Source: an uncultured Formosa sp. (lineage in GTDB: Bacteria > Bacteroidota > Bacteroidia > Flavobacteriales > Flavobacteriaceae). Taken from it: 37,291 nucleotides of DNA. Location of the stretch: NCBI GenBank assembly GCA_913052445.1, contig CAJXDP010000014.1:1-37291 (forward strand), read 5' to 3'. The notes under the pieces were generated by a model. The model was not told the DNA's origin and searched no databases. It saw only the letters and a program-made list of their open reading frames with translations. A program made the position numbers and the translations under genes. Below are positions 7,990 through 16,827 of the stretch, in pieces (the first letter of the stretch is position 1; each line of letters opens with the position of its first letter).

Positions 7990-8017
7990 CAAATTTAAGT
8001 GTCAAATTCAATACAAA
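7990..8017 (-). promoter_or_regulatory. Candidate promoter of the DUF5916 gene
   Basis: On the minus strand TAAATTTG (7997-7990) is a full -7 match, 19 bases before the ATG. A TTTG (8017-8014) lies upstream at a somewhat short spacing of 16 bases. Confidence 0.4.
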
Positions 8018-8154
8018 TATTAAAAATACTCGTTATATGATATCAAATTATTTGTTAAACTTTGCTTTATTAGATCATGGCTTAAATACATAAGATCTAA
8101 ATACTGCGAGAAATATTTGATAAATTTAATTGAAAAGAAAAGCTATAATAGATT

Positions 8155-8185
8155 TTGTTAATAACAATTTATAATTGTAGATTTG
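8155..8185 (+). promoter_or_regulatory. Promoter of rplM-rpsI
   Basis: TTG at 8155-8157 is followed after 20 bases by TAGATTTG at 8178-8185, matching the flavobacterial consensus. The predicted start near 8190 gives a leader of about 42 bases to the GTG start of rplM. Confidence 0.6.
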
Positions 8186-8231
8186 CAAACTCTTTTTTAA
8201 GAAGAAATGTTTAATTAGAAAAAATATTAGT

Positions 8232-8687
8232 GTGGATACATTAAGCTACAAAACAATATCAGCTAACAAAGCTACTGTTCAAAAAGAATGGGTTTTGGTA
8301 GATGCAGAAGGGCAAACTTTAGGACGTTTAGCTTCTAAAATAGCTATACTCCTAAGAGGTAAGCACAAGACTAACTTTACTCCCCATGTAGACTGTGGAG
8401 ATAACGTTATTGTTGTCAACTCAGAAAAAATAAACCTTTCTGGAAACAAATGGAATGAAAAAACTTACATCCGTCATACTGGATATCCAGGAGGTCAAAG
8501 ATCACTAACTGCTACAGAAATGTTTTCTAAAGATCCTGCTAGGTTAGTCGAAAAATCAGTAAAAGGAATGCTTCCTAAGAATAAATTAGGCGCTGCTTTA
8601 TTCCGTAATCTAAACGTTGTAGTTGGTACTGCGCATTCTTATGAAGCACAAAAGCCAAAAACAATCAATTTAAACGAAGTTAACTAA
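8232..8687 (+). CDS. rplM: 50S ribosomal protein L13
   Basis: The 151-residue protein is of normal L13 length with the family signatures W-x-x-x-D-A-E-G-Q-x-L-G-R-L-A near residues 21-34, the R-G-K-H-K-x-x-F-T-P-H segment at about 43-53, and K[11 protein letters not shown] after the middle. L13 is an early assembly protein of the large subunit. The start codon is GTG; no ATG gives a better start, and the N-terminus D-T-L-S-Y-K-T fits relatives. The stop overlaps the rpsI start by one base (TAATG), so the two are coupled as in nearly all bacteria. Confidence 0.97.
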   Translation: MDTLSYKTISANKATVQKEWVLVDAEGQTLGRLASKIAILLRGKHKTNFTPHVDCGDNVIVVNSEKINLSGNKWNEKTYIRHTGYPGGQRSLTATEMFSKDPARLVEKSVKGMLPKNKLGAALFRNLNVVVGTAHSYEAQKPKTINLNEVN

Positions 8688-9073
8688 TGGAAATTATTCA
8701 CAAAATTGGTCGTAGAAAAACGGCGGTAGCACGAGTTTATGTTTCTAAAGGAAAAGGAGCAATCACAGTAAACAAAAAAGATGTAAACACATACTTTCCA
8801 ACAGCTACTTTACAATATAAAGTCAATCAACCTTTTGCATTGACTAACAACGAAGGTAACTTTGATGTAAAAGTAAATGTATTTGGTGGAGGTGTTACAG
8901 GGCAAGCAGAAGCTGTTCGTCTAGCTTTATCTCGTGCAATGTGCGAATTAGATGAAGACAATAGGGCTATTCTGAAACCAGAAGGCTTATTAACCAGAGA
9001 CCCTAGAATGGTTGAACGTAAGAAATTCGGTCAAAAGAAGGCTCGTAAGAAATTCCAATTCTCTAAACGTTAA
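8687..9073 (+). CDS. rpsI: 30S ribosomal protein S9
   Basis: The 128-residue protein has the S9 signatures: [11 protein letters not shown] near the N-terminus, G-G-G-V-T-G-Q-A-x-A-V-R-x-A-L-S-R-A in the middle, and the basic C-terminus ending F-S-K-R, whose last residues reach the P-site tRNA in the small subunit. It is coupled to rplM by a one-base stop/start overlap. No terminator is visible directly after it. A 138-base leader-like stretch separates it from rpsB. Confidence 0.97.
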   Translation: MEIIHKIGRRKTAVARVYVSKGKGAITVNKKDVNTYFPTATLQYKVNQPFALTNNEGNFDVKVNVFGGGVTGQAEAVRLALSRAMCELDEDNRAILKPEGLLTRDPRMVERKKFGQKKARKKFQFSKR

Positions 9074-9211
9074 TATTACAATTATAAACCAGTTATTGTT
9101 GTCTATAGTGGGCCAACCACTAAGACTTAGTTTAGCATCTAAATGCACAAGGCCTTAAAATAAAAAGCCACTTATGCATTGCTAATTCAACAGAACGTAA
9201 ACTATTACAAA
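9074..9211 (+). promoter_or_regulatory. Structured leader upstream of rpsB, possible autoregulatory RNA
   Basis: Between rpsI and rpsB lie two compact hairpins: TAGTGG/CCACTA around GCCAA (9106-9122) and TTTAG/CTAAA around CAT (9131-9143). A looser GGC...GCC pairing follows them. No good promoter box and no terminator was found. Ribosomal protein leaders are often autoregulatory, but I cannot match this to a known motif. Confidence 0.3.
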
Positions 9212-10228
9212 ATGGCATTAGTAGAAGTAAAAGAATTATTAGACAGCGGTGTACACTTTGGACACCTTACAAGAAAGTGGGACCCTAATATGGCTCCTTA
9301 CATTTATATGGAGCGCAATGGCATCCATATCATTAACCTTTACAAAACAGCAGCAAAACTAGAAGAAGCTTCTGAAGCATTAGCTAAAATAGCGGCGTCT
9401 GGTCGTAAAATATTATTTGTTGCGACAAAAAAACAAGCAAAAGATATCGTCTCTGAAAATGCAGGAAATGTCAACATGCCTTACATTACCGAAAGATGGC
9501 CTGGTGGGATGTTAACTAATTTTGTTACAATTCGAAAAGCTGTTAAAAAAATGGCTTCAATTGATCGCATGAAAAAAGACGGCACCTTTCTAACACTCTC
9601 TAAAAAAGAGCGTCTTCAAGTAGACCGCTTAAGAGCTAAATTAGAAAAGAATTTAGGTTCTATTTCAGAAATGACACGTCTTCCAGCTGCACTGTTTGTA
9701 ATTGACATCAAAAGAGAACACATCGCAATCAAAGAAGCCCAGAAATTAAATATCCCAATTTTTGCTATGGTTGACACTAATTCGGATCCAAGACAAGTAG
9801 ACTACGTAATTCCTGCAAATGATGATGCCTCAAAATCTATCGAAAAAATTCTTTCGAATGTTACTAATGCCATCGCCAAAGGTTTAGCTGAGAGAAAAGC
9901 TGAAAAAGATATTAAAGATGCTGATAAAGCAGCAGATGCTCCTAAGGCTGAAAAAGCAACAGAAGCTGAAGCTCCCAAAGCTGAGAAAGCAACAGAAGCT
10001 GAAGCTCCCAAAGCTGAGAAAGCAATAGAAGCTGAAGCTCCCAAAGCCGAGAAGGCTAATAAAGCAGCAAAGGCTCCTAAAACTGAAAAAGTAGCAAAGG
10101 TTTCTAAAACTGAAAAAGCAGCAAAAGCTGAAAAAGACACCAAAGCTCCCAAAGCAAAAAAAACAACTAAGACTGTTAAGACAGCAAAAGAGCCAGCAGT
10201 AGAAGAGAATAAGGAAGAAAATAAATAA
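9212..10228 (+). CDS. rpsB: 30S ribosomal protein S2 with a long Lys/Ala/Glu repeat tail
   Basis: The start is the ATG at 9212 (M-A-L-V-E-V-K-E-L-L), not the upstream in-frame codon at 9179, since S2 proteins begin just before the H-F-G-H motif (residues 15-18). The 338-residue product has a standard S2 body to about residue 228, with R-x-W-D-P-x-M, W-x-G-G-M-L-T-N-F and D-T-N-x-D-P. A low-complexity tail of about 110 residues follows, made of A-P-K-A-E-K-A-T-E-A-E repeats and then K/A/T-rich sequence resembling histone H1-like tails. Flavobacterial S2 proteins often carry a charged tail; this one is long and contains recent tandem copies. A strong terminator lies between it and tsf. Confidence 0.95.
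   Translation: MALVEVKELLDSGVHFGHLTRKWDPNMAPYIYMERNGIHIINLYKTAAKLEEASEALAKIAASGRKILFVATKKQAKDIVSENAGNVNMPYITERWPGGMLTNFVTIRKAVKKMASIDRMKKDGTFLTLSKKERLQVDRLRAKLEKNLGSISEMTRLPAALFVIDIKREHIAIKEAQKLNIPIFAMVDTNSDPRQVDYVIPANDDASKSIEKILSNVTNAIAKGLAERKAEKDIKDADKAADAPKAEKATEAEAPKAEKATEAEAPKAEKAIEAEAPKAEKANKAAKAPKTEKVAKVSKTEKAAKAEKDTKAPKAKKTTKTVKTAKEPAVEENKEENK
9938..10069 (+). repeat. 33-bp tandem repeat encoding A-P-K-A-E-K-A-T-E-A-E in the S2 tail
   Basis: Four consecutive 33-base units start at 9938, 9971, 10004 and 10037. The first three encode the same 11 residues apart from one T to I change, and the second and third are nearly identical at the DNA level. The fourth has begun to diverge. In-frame unit length means copy-number change would not disrupt the protein. 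Confidence 0.85.
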
Positions 10229-10253
10229 AACTAATTATAATTAAGTAATAACT

Positions 10254-10297
10254 AAGTCGTTAAGTTCTTCTCGCGGAAAATTTTAACGACTTTTTTT
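10254..10297 (+). terminator. Rho-independent terminator or attenuator between rpsB and tsf
   Basis: AAGTCGTTAA (10254-10263) pairs perfectly with TTAACGACTT (10283-10292) across a 19-base loop and runs into a T-tract to 10297. It ends 13 bases before the tsf start, leaving no room for a separate promoter. tsf therefore depends on read-through. Confidence 0.8.
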
Positions 10298-10310
10298 AAA
10301 CTATTGAACG

Positions 10311-11276
10311 ATGACAAAAATAACAGCTGCAGAAGTAAACAAATTAAGACAAGCTACAGGTGCCGGAATGATGGACTGTAAAAAAGCATTAGTTGAAGCG
10401 GAAGGGGATTTTGACAATGCTATTGATAACCTGCGTAAAAAAGGTCAAAAGGTAGCGGCTAATAGAGCTGATCGTGACTCTTCAGAAGGAGCTGCGGTTG
10501 CTAAAATCAATACTGATAATACAGTCGGGGTTGCTATTGTTTTAGGATGTGAAACTGATTTTGTCGGAAAAAACGAAAACTTTTTAGCACTTGCTAGCCA
10601 ATTTGGTGATATCGCCTTAAGGCAAGATTCTAAAGAAGCCTTTTTGGCAGCTGATTTTGGAGGAATGACAGTAGCTGAAAAGCTTATTGAACAAACTGGA
10701 GTTATAGGAGAAAAGTTAGATATCAAAGTGTTTGAGAAAGTAGAAGCGCCATATGTAGGCTCTTACGTGCATATTAATAAGATTGCTGCTATTGTAGGGC
10801 TTTCATCTAAAATTGATAATGCTGCTGTTTTAGTTAAGGACCTTGCGATGCAAGTTGCTTCTATGGGGGCAAAAACCCTTTCTTACAAAGATTTTGACCC
10901 TGAATTCATTGCTTCTGAAACAGAAGCTAGAATAGCTGTAATTGAAAAAGACAATATTGAATTAGGCCGTTTGGGAAAAACACTTAAAAACATTCCTCAA
11001 TATATTTCAATGGCTCAATTAACTCATGACGCTTTAGCACAAGCTGAAGAGGCTGCTAAAGCAGAGCTAAAAGCAGAAGGAAAACCAGAACAAATTTGGG
11101 ATAAGATCTTACCAGGAAAAATGGAGCGTTTCATTTCTGACAATACAACACTAGATCAAGAGCAGTGTTTATTAGATCAAAACTTTATAAAAGATGATAA
11201 ATTAAGGGTTGCAAAGTACGTTGCAAGTTATGGTGAGGTAAATATTACTGAATTTAAGCGTGTATCTTTAGGTTAA
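10311..11276 (+). CDS. tsf: Translation elongation factor Ts
   Basis: The 321-residue protein is the guanine nucleotide exchange factor for EF-Tu. The N-terminal UBA-like domain (residues 1-55) carries T-G-A-G-M-M-D-C-K-K-A-L at 16-27. The central region has the E-T-D-F-V motif that contacts EF-Tu. Length is in the range of Bacteroidota EF-Ts, which are longer than the E. coli protein. It follows rpsB as in most bacteria, but across a terminator-like hairpin that likely sets its level relative to S2. A second strong terminator follows the stop. Confidence 0.97.
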   Translation: MTKITAAEVNKLRQATGAGMMDCKKALVEAEGDFDNAIDNLRKKGQKVAANRADRDSSEGAAVAKINTDNTVGVAIVLGCETDFVGKNENFLALASQFGDIALRQDSKEAFLAADFGGMTVAEKLIEQTGVIGEKLDIKVFEKVEAPYVGSYVHINKIAAIVGLSSKIDNAAVLVKDLAMQVASMGAKTLSYKDFDPEFIASETEARIAVIEKDNIELGRLGKTLKNIPQYISMAQLTHDALAQAEEAAKAELKAEGKPEQIWDKILPGKMERFISDNTTLDQEQCLLDQNFIKDDKLRVAKYVASYGEVNITEFKRVSLG

Positions 11277-11294
11277 ACTCGTTTTATATTCTAC

Positions 11295-11324
11295 AAAAAA
11301 GCCTCGGTATATCGAGGCTTTTTT
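11295..11324 (+). terminator. Rho-independent terminator after tsf
   Basis: AAAAAAGCCTCG (11295-11306) pairs with CGAGGCTTTTTT (11313-11324) around a 6-base loop. The GC core with flanking A and T tracts is typical, and it ends the ribosomal transcript before pyrH. Confidence 0.92.
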
Positions 11325-11415
11325 ATTTAAAAAACACAAGTATTTCGTTCATAAACTGCTGATTAAAATTGAAACAGGTCTACAATTTGTTTAGAATTCA
11401 TAAGGTTTAGTATTT

Positions 11416-11442
11416 TTGGATTTAAGATATTGCTTATATTTG
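11416..11442 (+). promoter_or_regulatory. Promoter of pyrH-frr
   Basis: TATATTTG at 11435-11442 is a full -7 match ending 19 bases before the ATG; the nearest TTG (11416-11418) is 16 bases upstream. A second full match, TATTTTTG at 11411-11418, has TTTG at 11386-11389 with 21-base spacing and could be an alternative start. Confidence 0.5.
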
Positions 11443-11461
11443 TTAAACTATTAACACCACT

Positions 11462-12166
11462 ATGACTTACAAAAGAATTTTACTTAAACTGTCTGGAGAA
11501 GCCCTTATGGGAAATCAAAACTATGGAATTGACCCTGATCGCTTGTCAGATTATGCGAATGAAATCAAACAGCTGACAGATCAAGGCATCCAAGTAGCAA
11601 TTGTAATTGGAGGTGGCAACATATTTAGGGGTGTTTCGGGGGCTAGTAATGGAATGGACCGAGTGCAAGGAGATCATATGGGAATGCTTGCTACCGTCAT
11701 TAATGGATTGGCATTACAAAGTGCTTTAGAAAATGCTGAAATCCCAACACGCTTACAATCTGCAATACAAATTAACGAGGTAGCAGAGCCTTTTATTCGC
11801 CGCCGGGCAATTCGACATTTAGAAAAAGGACGTGTTGTCATTTTTGGTGGGGGTACTGGAAATCCCTACTTTACAACAGACTCAGCTGCAGTATTAAGAG
11901 CAATTGAGATTGAGGCTGATGTTATTTTAAAAGGAACACGTGTAGATGGTATTTATAGTTCAGACCCTGAGAAAGACAAAACCGCTGTTAAATATGATAC
12001 AATTAGCTTCAAGGATGTACTTCTAAAAGGTCTAAAAGTCATGGATACTACAGCCTTTACATTAAGTCAAGAAAATGATTTACCTATTATTGTTTTTGAC
12101 ATGAATACCCAAGGAAACCTCCTCAAAATTGTTTCTGGTGATACTATCGGGACCACAGTGAGTTAA
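11462..12166 (+). CDS. pyrH: UMP kinase
   Basis: The 234-residue amino acid kinase-fold enzyme phosphorylates UMP to UDP. Visible motifs are K-L-S-G-E-A-L-M-G (residues 9-17), I-G-G-G-N-I-F-R-G (about 49-57), the D-H-M-G-M-L-A-T segment (71-78) and [15 protein letters not shown]. Length is normal. It begins a short transcript with frr, separated from the ribosomal block by a terminator and its own promoter, while keeping the widespread rpsB-tsf-pyrH-frr order. Confidence 0.97.
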   Translation: MTYKRILLKLSGEALMGNQNYGIDPDRLSDYANEIKQLTDQGIQVAIVIGGGNIFRGVSGASNGMDRVQGDHMGMLATVINGLALQSALENAEIPTRLQSAIQINEVAEPFIRRRAIRHLEKGRVVIFGGGTGNPYFTTDSAAVLRAIEIEADVILKGTRVDGIYSSDPEKDKTAVKYDTISFKDVLLKGLKVMDTTAFTLSQENDLPIIVFDMNTQGNLLKIVSGDTIGTTVS

Positions 12167-12196
12167 AAATAATTTAGATATTTAAAACGTTTCCAA

Positions 12197-12754
12197 ATGA
12201 ACGAAGAAATAAATTTTATACTTGATAGTACTAAAGAATTAATGGTAAATGCGTTAAAGCATTTAGAAAAACAATTTGTAAATATAAGAGCCGGGAAAGC
12301 AAGTCCATCAATGTTGGGCAGTGTGATGGTCGATTATTATGGATCGCAAACTCCACTTTCTCAAGTCGCAAATGTAAATACGCCTGATGGGCGAACAATT
12401 ACAGTTCAGCCTTGGGAAAAAGGAATGCTACAAGAAATAGAACGTTCGATAATGATCTCTAACTTAGGATTTAATCCTATGAATAATGGTGAAACAATTA
12501 TCATTAGTGTCCCTCCTCTAACGGAAGAACGCCGTCGTGAATTAGCCAAACAAGCAAAGTCAGAAGTTGAAGAAGCAAAAATATCAATTCGGGCAGCTAG
12601 AAAAGAGGCTAATACGGATATCAAAAAGACAGAAGATGCATCGGAAGATCTTCAAAAAAATGCTGAAATGGACGTGCAACTACTTACAGATGCACATGTT
12701 AAAAAAGCAGATGACATTTATGCCGCTAAAGAAAAAGAAATTCTTACAGTTTAA
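12197..12754 (+). CDS. frr: Ribosome recycling factor
   Basis: The 185-residue protein works with EF-G to split post-termination ribosomes. It has the family core R-A-G-K-A-S-P-S-M-L near residue 31, the T-I-T-V-Q-P-W-E-K segment, and V-P-P-L-T-E-E-R-R-R-E-L-A-K, followed by a long helical C-terminal part. It follows pyrH by 30 bases. No convincing terminator follows, so transcription may continue into the MMPL gene. Confidence 0.97.
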   Translation: MNEEINFILDSTKELMVNALKHLEKQFVNIRAGKASPSMLGSVMVDYYGSQTPLSQVANVNTPDGRTITVQPWEKGMLQEIERSIMISNLGFNPMNNGETIIISVPPLTEERRRELAKQAKSEVEEAKISIRAARKEANTDIKKTEDASEDLQKNAEMDVQLLTDAHVKKADDIYAAKEKEILTV

Positions 12755-12840
12755 TTTTTTTATAGTTGCTTCATTGTAAATTGAAGTTGCTAATCTTCAT
12801 CTTTTAAATTCATTTAATTTTAACGCCATCAAAAAAGGCC

Positions 12841-15246
12841 ATGTTTAAACTCTTTTCAACTGGGTTTTGGGAAACCGTTGCAAGACTTATTCTCAGAAAT
12901 CGATTTATAATTTTATTTCTAGTCGCTCTTACTACTGGCTTCTTTGGGATGCAATGGAATAAAATGCGCTTTACCTATACAGAAGCAAATTTACTGCCAG
13001 ACGACCATCCTATCAATCTAGAGTATAATAATTTTCTTGATATCTTTGGTGAAGAAGGCAATTTAATTGTCATGGGGGTTAAAGACAGTACGTTATTAAC
13101 GGTCGAAAAACTAAATGCCTGGAACAACTTTTCAAAAAGCTTTAGCAGCCACCCAAGTGTAGAAGGAGTTATTGCCATTAAGGATTTACAGAAGCTTGTT
13201 AAAAACGAATCGAAAAAACAGTTTGACCTCGTCCCTTTTATTAAAGACTCTGTACAAACCCAATCCGAATTAGACACTCTAAAAAAAGCCTTGTTTGAAC
13301 AGTATCCGTTTTACGATAACTTTCTCTTTAATAAAGATTCAGAAGCGATTAGAAGCGCTATTTACTTAGATAAATCAATTGTTAATACTCAGGATCGAAA
13401 AATATTTGTCGTGGAGCATTTAGTTCCAAGAGTGAAAGAATTTGAAGACAAATATAAACTTAATGTTAGAGTATCAGGGATGCCTTATGTCCGAACTCTT
13501 AACTCCCAAAACATTGTTGACGAGATTAGTATGTTTATCCTGGCTGCTATTTTAGTTACCTCGCTTATTTTCTTTTTCTTTTTTAGATCTTACAGAGCAA
13601 CCTTTATCTCAATGACTGTTGTCGTTATTGGGGTTATGTGGACCTTTGGGATCTTGGGGATACTTGAGTACGAGATAACAGCGCTTACTGCTTTAATCCC
13701 TCCACTAATTATTGTTATTGGAATTCCTAATTGTATTTTCCTTATTAACAAATATCAACACGAGGTTAATAAGCATGGCAATAAAGCAAAGTCACTTCAG
13801 CGTGTGATCTCCAAAGTTGGAAATGCAACTTTAATGACCAATGTGACGACAGCTTCTGGCTTTGCAACTTTTATAATAACACAAAGCAAATTACTTACTG
13901 AATTTGGGATTGTTGCCTCCCTAAGTATTATAGCGATTTTTCTACTTTGCTTATTTATTATTCCTATAATTTACAGCTTTATGCCCATCCCAAAAGAAAA
14001 GCATTTAGAGCACCTAAATAAGCGTTGGATTAACAAATTAGGGGATTGGATTGACCGCACTGTTAAGCATCACAGTATTACTATTTATTCTACAGCGGTC
14101 ATTTTACTTGCCATTAGTATTATTGGGATCTTTCAAATAAAGGCTACTGGAAGCTTAATTGAGGACATGCCAAAAAAAGCAGAATTCTATAGTGATATAG
14201 AATTTTACGAAAGTGAATTTAATGGAGTGATGCCCCTTGAAATCTTAGTTGACACTAAGCGTAAAAAAGGCGTGATGAAACTCTCGACCTTAAAACGAAT
14301 GAGCGCTTTGGAAGACTTAATAGTTGAAATCCCAGAACTTTCTAAACCAATTTCCATTGTTAGCTTAGTGAAATATTCTAAACAAGCCTATTACAATGGA
14401 AACCCTAAATATTATCAACTTCCATCAGCACAAGAGAATAATTTTATCTTGTCATATGCAAAAAATGTATCTTCGAATGTTGATTTGCTAAAAAACTTTG
14501 TCGATAGTACAGGGCGTTATGCGCGTATTACTTCATTTATGAAAGACACTGGTATTGACAAAATGGAGCGTATTGAGGAGGACCTTATTGCTAAAATTGA
14601 TAAGTTATTTTCTGAGGATCGCTATGATGTCTCAATCACTGGAAAGGCCTATTTGTTTCAGAAAGGCACCAAATATTTGGTGCGAAATTTAATTTTATCA
14701 CTTGCATTAGCAATCTTTTTAATATCACTTTTCATGGCCTATATGTTTCGATCGTTTAGGATGATTATCATTTCATTGATTCCCAATTTATTACCACTTT
14801 TAGTGACAGCAGGAATGATGGGCTACTTTGGAGTGCCTATTAAGCCTTCAACCATATTGGTTTTCAGCATCGCATTTGGAATTTCTGTGGATGACACAAT
14901 TCACTTTTTGGCTAAATACCGACAAGAGCTACTGGCAAATCATTGGGCTATTAGAAGGTCTGTATTTTCTGCACTAAGAGAAACTGGTATTAGTATGTTC
15001 TATACATCTATTGTACTGTTTTTCGGGTTTTCTGTTTTTGTAACATCTAATTTTGGGGGTACTGTAGCCCTAGGAATATTAATTTCTGCGACCCTTTTAC
15101 TAGCAATGCTCGCTAACTTATTGCTATTACCCTGCTTGCTGCTTTCACTTGAGCGTAGTATTGCAAACAAAAAAATATTAAAGAAGCCTACTATAAATAT
15201 AATCCCAGATGAGGAAAGGACGGAAGAAGACGAGACCTTAGGCTGA
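12841..15246 (+). CDS. MMPL/RND superfamily exporter
   Basis: The 801-residue integral membrane protein has the RND layout in two halves. Each half has one leading membrane helix (about residues 22-38 and 413-433), a large periplasmic region, and a bundle of five more helices (about 228-380 and 613-775). The second bundle carries F-G-I-S-V-D-D-T-I-H-F-L at about 679-690, with D684 and D685 in the proton-relay position. The first half has a related but D-less segment around G-I-P-N-C-I-F. This is the COG1033 type, often annotated as lipid or hopanoid exporter. The substrate cannot be read from sequence, and no periplasmic adaptor or TolC partner is adjacent. Confidence 0.85.
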   Translation: MFKLFSTGFWETVARLILRNRFIILFLVALTTGFFGMQWNKMRFTYTEANLLPDDHPINLEYNNFLDIFGEEGNLIVMGVKDSTLLTVEKLNAWNNFSKSFSSHPSVEGVIAIKDLQKLVKNESKKQFDLVPFIKDSVQTQSELDTLKKALFEQYPFYDNFLFNKDSEAIRSAIYLDKSIVNTQDRKIFVVEHLVPRVKEFEDKYKLNVRVSGMPYVRTLNSQNIVDEISMFILAAILVTSLIFFFFFRSYRATFISMTVVVIGVMWTFGILGILEYEITALTALIPPLIIVIGIPNCIFLINKYQHEVNKHGNKAKSLQRVISKVGNATLMTNVTTASGFATFIITQSKLLTEFGIVASLSIIAIFLLCLFIIPIIYSFMPIPKEKHLEHLNKRWINKLGDWIDRTVKHHSITIYSTAVILLAISIIGIFQIKATGSLIEDMPKKAEFYSDIEFYESEFNGVMPLEILVDTKRKKGVMKLSTLKRMSALEDLIVEIPELSKPISIVSLVKYSKQAYYNGNPKYYQLPSAQENNFILSYAKNVSSNVDLLKNFVDSTGRYARITSFMKDTGIDKMERIEEDLIAKIDKLFSEDRYDVSITGKAYLFQKGTKYLVRNLILSLALAIFLISLFMAYMFRSFRMIIISLIPNLLPLLVTAGMMGYFGVPIKPSTILVFSIAFGISVDDTIHFLAKYRQELLANHWAIRRSVFSALRETGISMFYTSIVLFFGFSVFVTSNFGGTVALGILISATLLLAMLANLLLLPCLLLSLERSIANKKILKKPTINIIPDEERTEEDETLG

Positions 15247-15264
15247 TAATTTACCTTAAAACTT

Positions 15265-15272
15265 TATATTTG
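15265..15272 (+). promoter_or_regulatory. -7 box for asnS
   Basis: TATATTTG is a full match to TAnnTTTG and ends 20 bases before the asnS ATG. No clear -33 TTG was found, so this is a partial promoter match. Confidence 0.4.
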
Positions 15273-15292
15273 TAGTATTAAAAAATATACTT

Positions 15293-16735
15293 ATGACTAC
15301 TAGCACTGTTGCCTATTTACTAACTCAGGAACTAAAGCACTCCGAAATTGAGGTCAAAGGGTGGGTTCGAACCTTTAGAGCTAACCGATTTATAGCTCTC
15401 AATGATGGCTCCTGTCTTGAAAACATTCAATGTGTTGTTGACTTTGAAAGCATGAATGAGGTGGTATTAAAACGTATTACCACGGGAGCTGCCGTGCATA
15501 TTAAAGGTGGTTTAGTTGATAGTCAAGGGAAAGGCCAGTCTGTAGAGGTTCAGGTTAGCTCAATAGAAATCTTAGGGGATGCGGACCCGGAAGAAGTTTC
15601 AAAAACAATTTTACAGCCTAAGCGTCATTCCTTAGAGTTCTTAAGAGAACAAGCACATTTACGCACACGTACAAATACTTTTAGTGCTGTCATGCGACTT
15701 CGCTCTTCGCTCTCTTTTGCTATTCATTCCTATTTCAACAAAAATGGCTTTTATTACATGCATGCACCCATAGTTACTGGTAGTGATGCTGAAGGTGCTG
15801 GCGAAATGTTTAGAGTTACCACCTTAGACGCTAAGAACCCTCCCCTTGATGAGAACGGGGCGGTTGATTATTCAAAAGACTTTTTTGGAAAAGAGACAAA
15901 CTTAACTGTCTCTGGGCAACTTGAAGCAGAAACTTATGCGATGGCGCTTGGAAAAGTTTATACTTTTGGTCCAACATTTAGAGCTGAAAACTCAAATACT
16001 TCTCGTCATTTAGCAGAATTCTGGATGATTGAACCTGAAGTAGCTTTTATGGATTTAGTTGGAAACATGGATCTAGCAGAAGACTTTATGAAGTATATAA
16101 TTAGTTATGTTTTGGAACACAACAAAGAAGATCTTGCCTTTTTAGAGCAGCGCCTAGAGCAGGAAGACAAATCTAAACCTCAAAATGAGCGTGCACCAAT
16201 GCCGCTTACAGAAAAACTTCGTTTTATCGTTGAAAACAACTTTAAACGTGTTAGCTATACAGAGGCTATTGAAATTTTAAGAAGCTCTAAGCCAAATAAA
16301 AAGAAAAAGTTTAAGTATATAATTGATAAGTGGGGTGCTGATTTACAAAGTGAACATGAAAGGTTTTTAGTGGAACAGCATTTTAAATGTCCAGTAATTT
16401 TATTTGATTATCCTGCTAAAATTAAAGCCTTTTATATGCGCTTAAATGAGGATGGGAAAACAGTCCGTGCAATGGATATCTTATTTCCGGGTATTGGGGA
16501 AATTGTGGGGGGGTCTCAACGTGAAGAACGCCTTGATGTCTTAAGAGAAAAAATGGCTGAACTAGATATTCCAGAAGAAGATCTTTGGTGGTATTTAGAC
16601 TTAAGAAAATATGGAACAGCCGTGCATTCTGGGTTTGGCCTCGGATTTGAAAGACTAGTCATGTTTGCTACAGGAATGGGGAATATCAGAGATGTAATTC
16701 CTTACCCTCGAACTCCTCTTAATGCAGATTTTTAG
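15293..16735 (+). CDS. asnS: Asparaginyl-tRNA synthetase
   Basis: The 480-residue class IIb synthetase charges tRNA-Asn. An N-terminal OB-fold anticodon-binding domain (about residues 15-105, starting V-K-G-W-V-R-T-F-R) is followed by the catalytic domain. Motif 2 is F229-R-A-E-N-S-N-T-S-R-H and motif 3 is G447-F-G-L-G-F-E-R454. The internal segment and length fit AsnRS rather than AspRS. The gene stands alone between the exporter and rpoN with its own promoter. Confidence 0.97.
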   Translation: MTTSTVAYLLTQELKHSEIEVKGWVRTFRANRFIALNDGSCLENIQCVVDFESMNEVVLKRITTGAAVHIKGGLVDSQGKGQSVEVQVSSIEILGDADPEEVSKTILQPKRHSLEFLREQAHLRTRTNTFSAVMRLRSSLSFAIHSYFNKNGFYYMHAPIVTGSDAEGAGEMFRVTTLDAKNPPLDENGAVDYSKDFFGKETNLTVSGQLEAETYAMALGKVYTFGPTFRAENSNTSRHLAEFWMIEPEVAFMDLVGNMDLAEDFMKYIISYVLEHNKEDLAFLEQRLEQEDKSKPQNERAPMPLTEKLRFIVENNFKRVSYTEAIEILRSSKPNKKKKFKYIIDKWGADLQSEHERFLVEQHFKCPVILFDYPAKIKAFYMRLNEDGKTVRAMDILFPGIGEIVGGSQREERLDVLREKMAELDIPEEDLWWYLDLRKYGTAVHSGFGLGFERLVMFATGMGNIRDVIPYPRTPLNADF

Positions 16736-16827
16736 AGACAATTTGATTGGTGTAGTTTAAAATCAATAGTGTTTGAAATATCTTCTGTAGTGTTTTTTTC
16801 TTATTTTTATAAAAACCCAAACAATTA

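Noticed and set aside
9179-9211. Upstream start for S2 adding 11 residues
   Set aside because: S2 proteins start shortly before the E-L-L-D-S-G-V-H-F-G-H segment; the extension reads leader sequence.
9802-10152. 116-codon open frame on the minus strand opposite the S2 tail
   Set aside because: It is the antisense shadow of the Lys/Ala/Glu repeat; the product is a low-complexity S/A/F string with no gene signals.
12841-15246. Naming the MMPL exporter a hopanoid transporter
   Set aside because: No hopanoid or squalene genes are nearby, and family membership alone does not give the substrate.
16740-16827. TTGATT...AATCAA and TTTTTATAAAAA pairings between asnS and rpoN as terminator
   Set aside because: The stems are short and A/T only, without a GC core or correctly placed T-tract.
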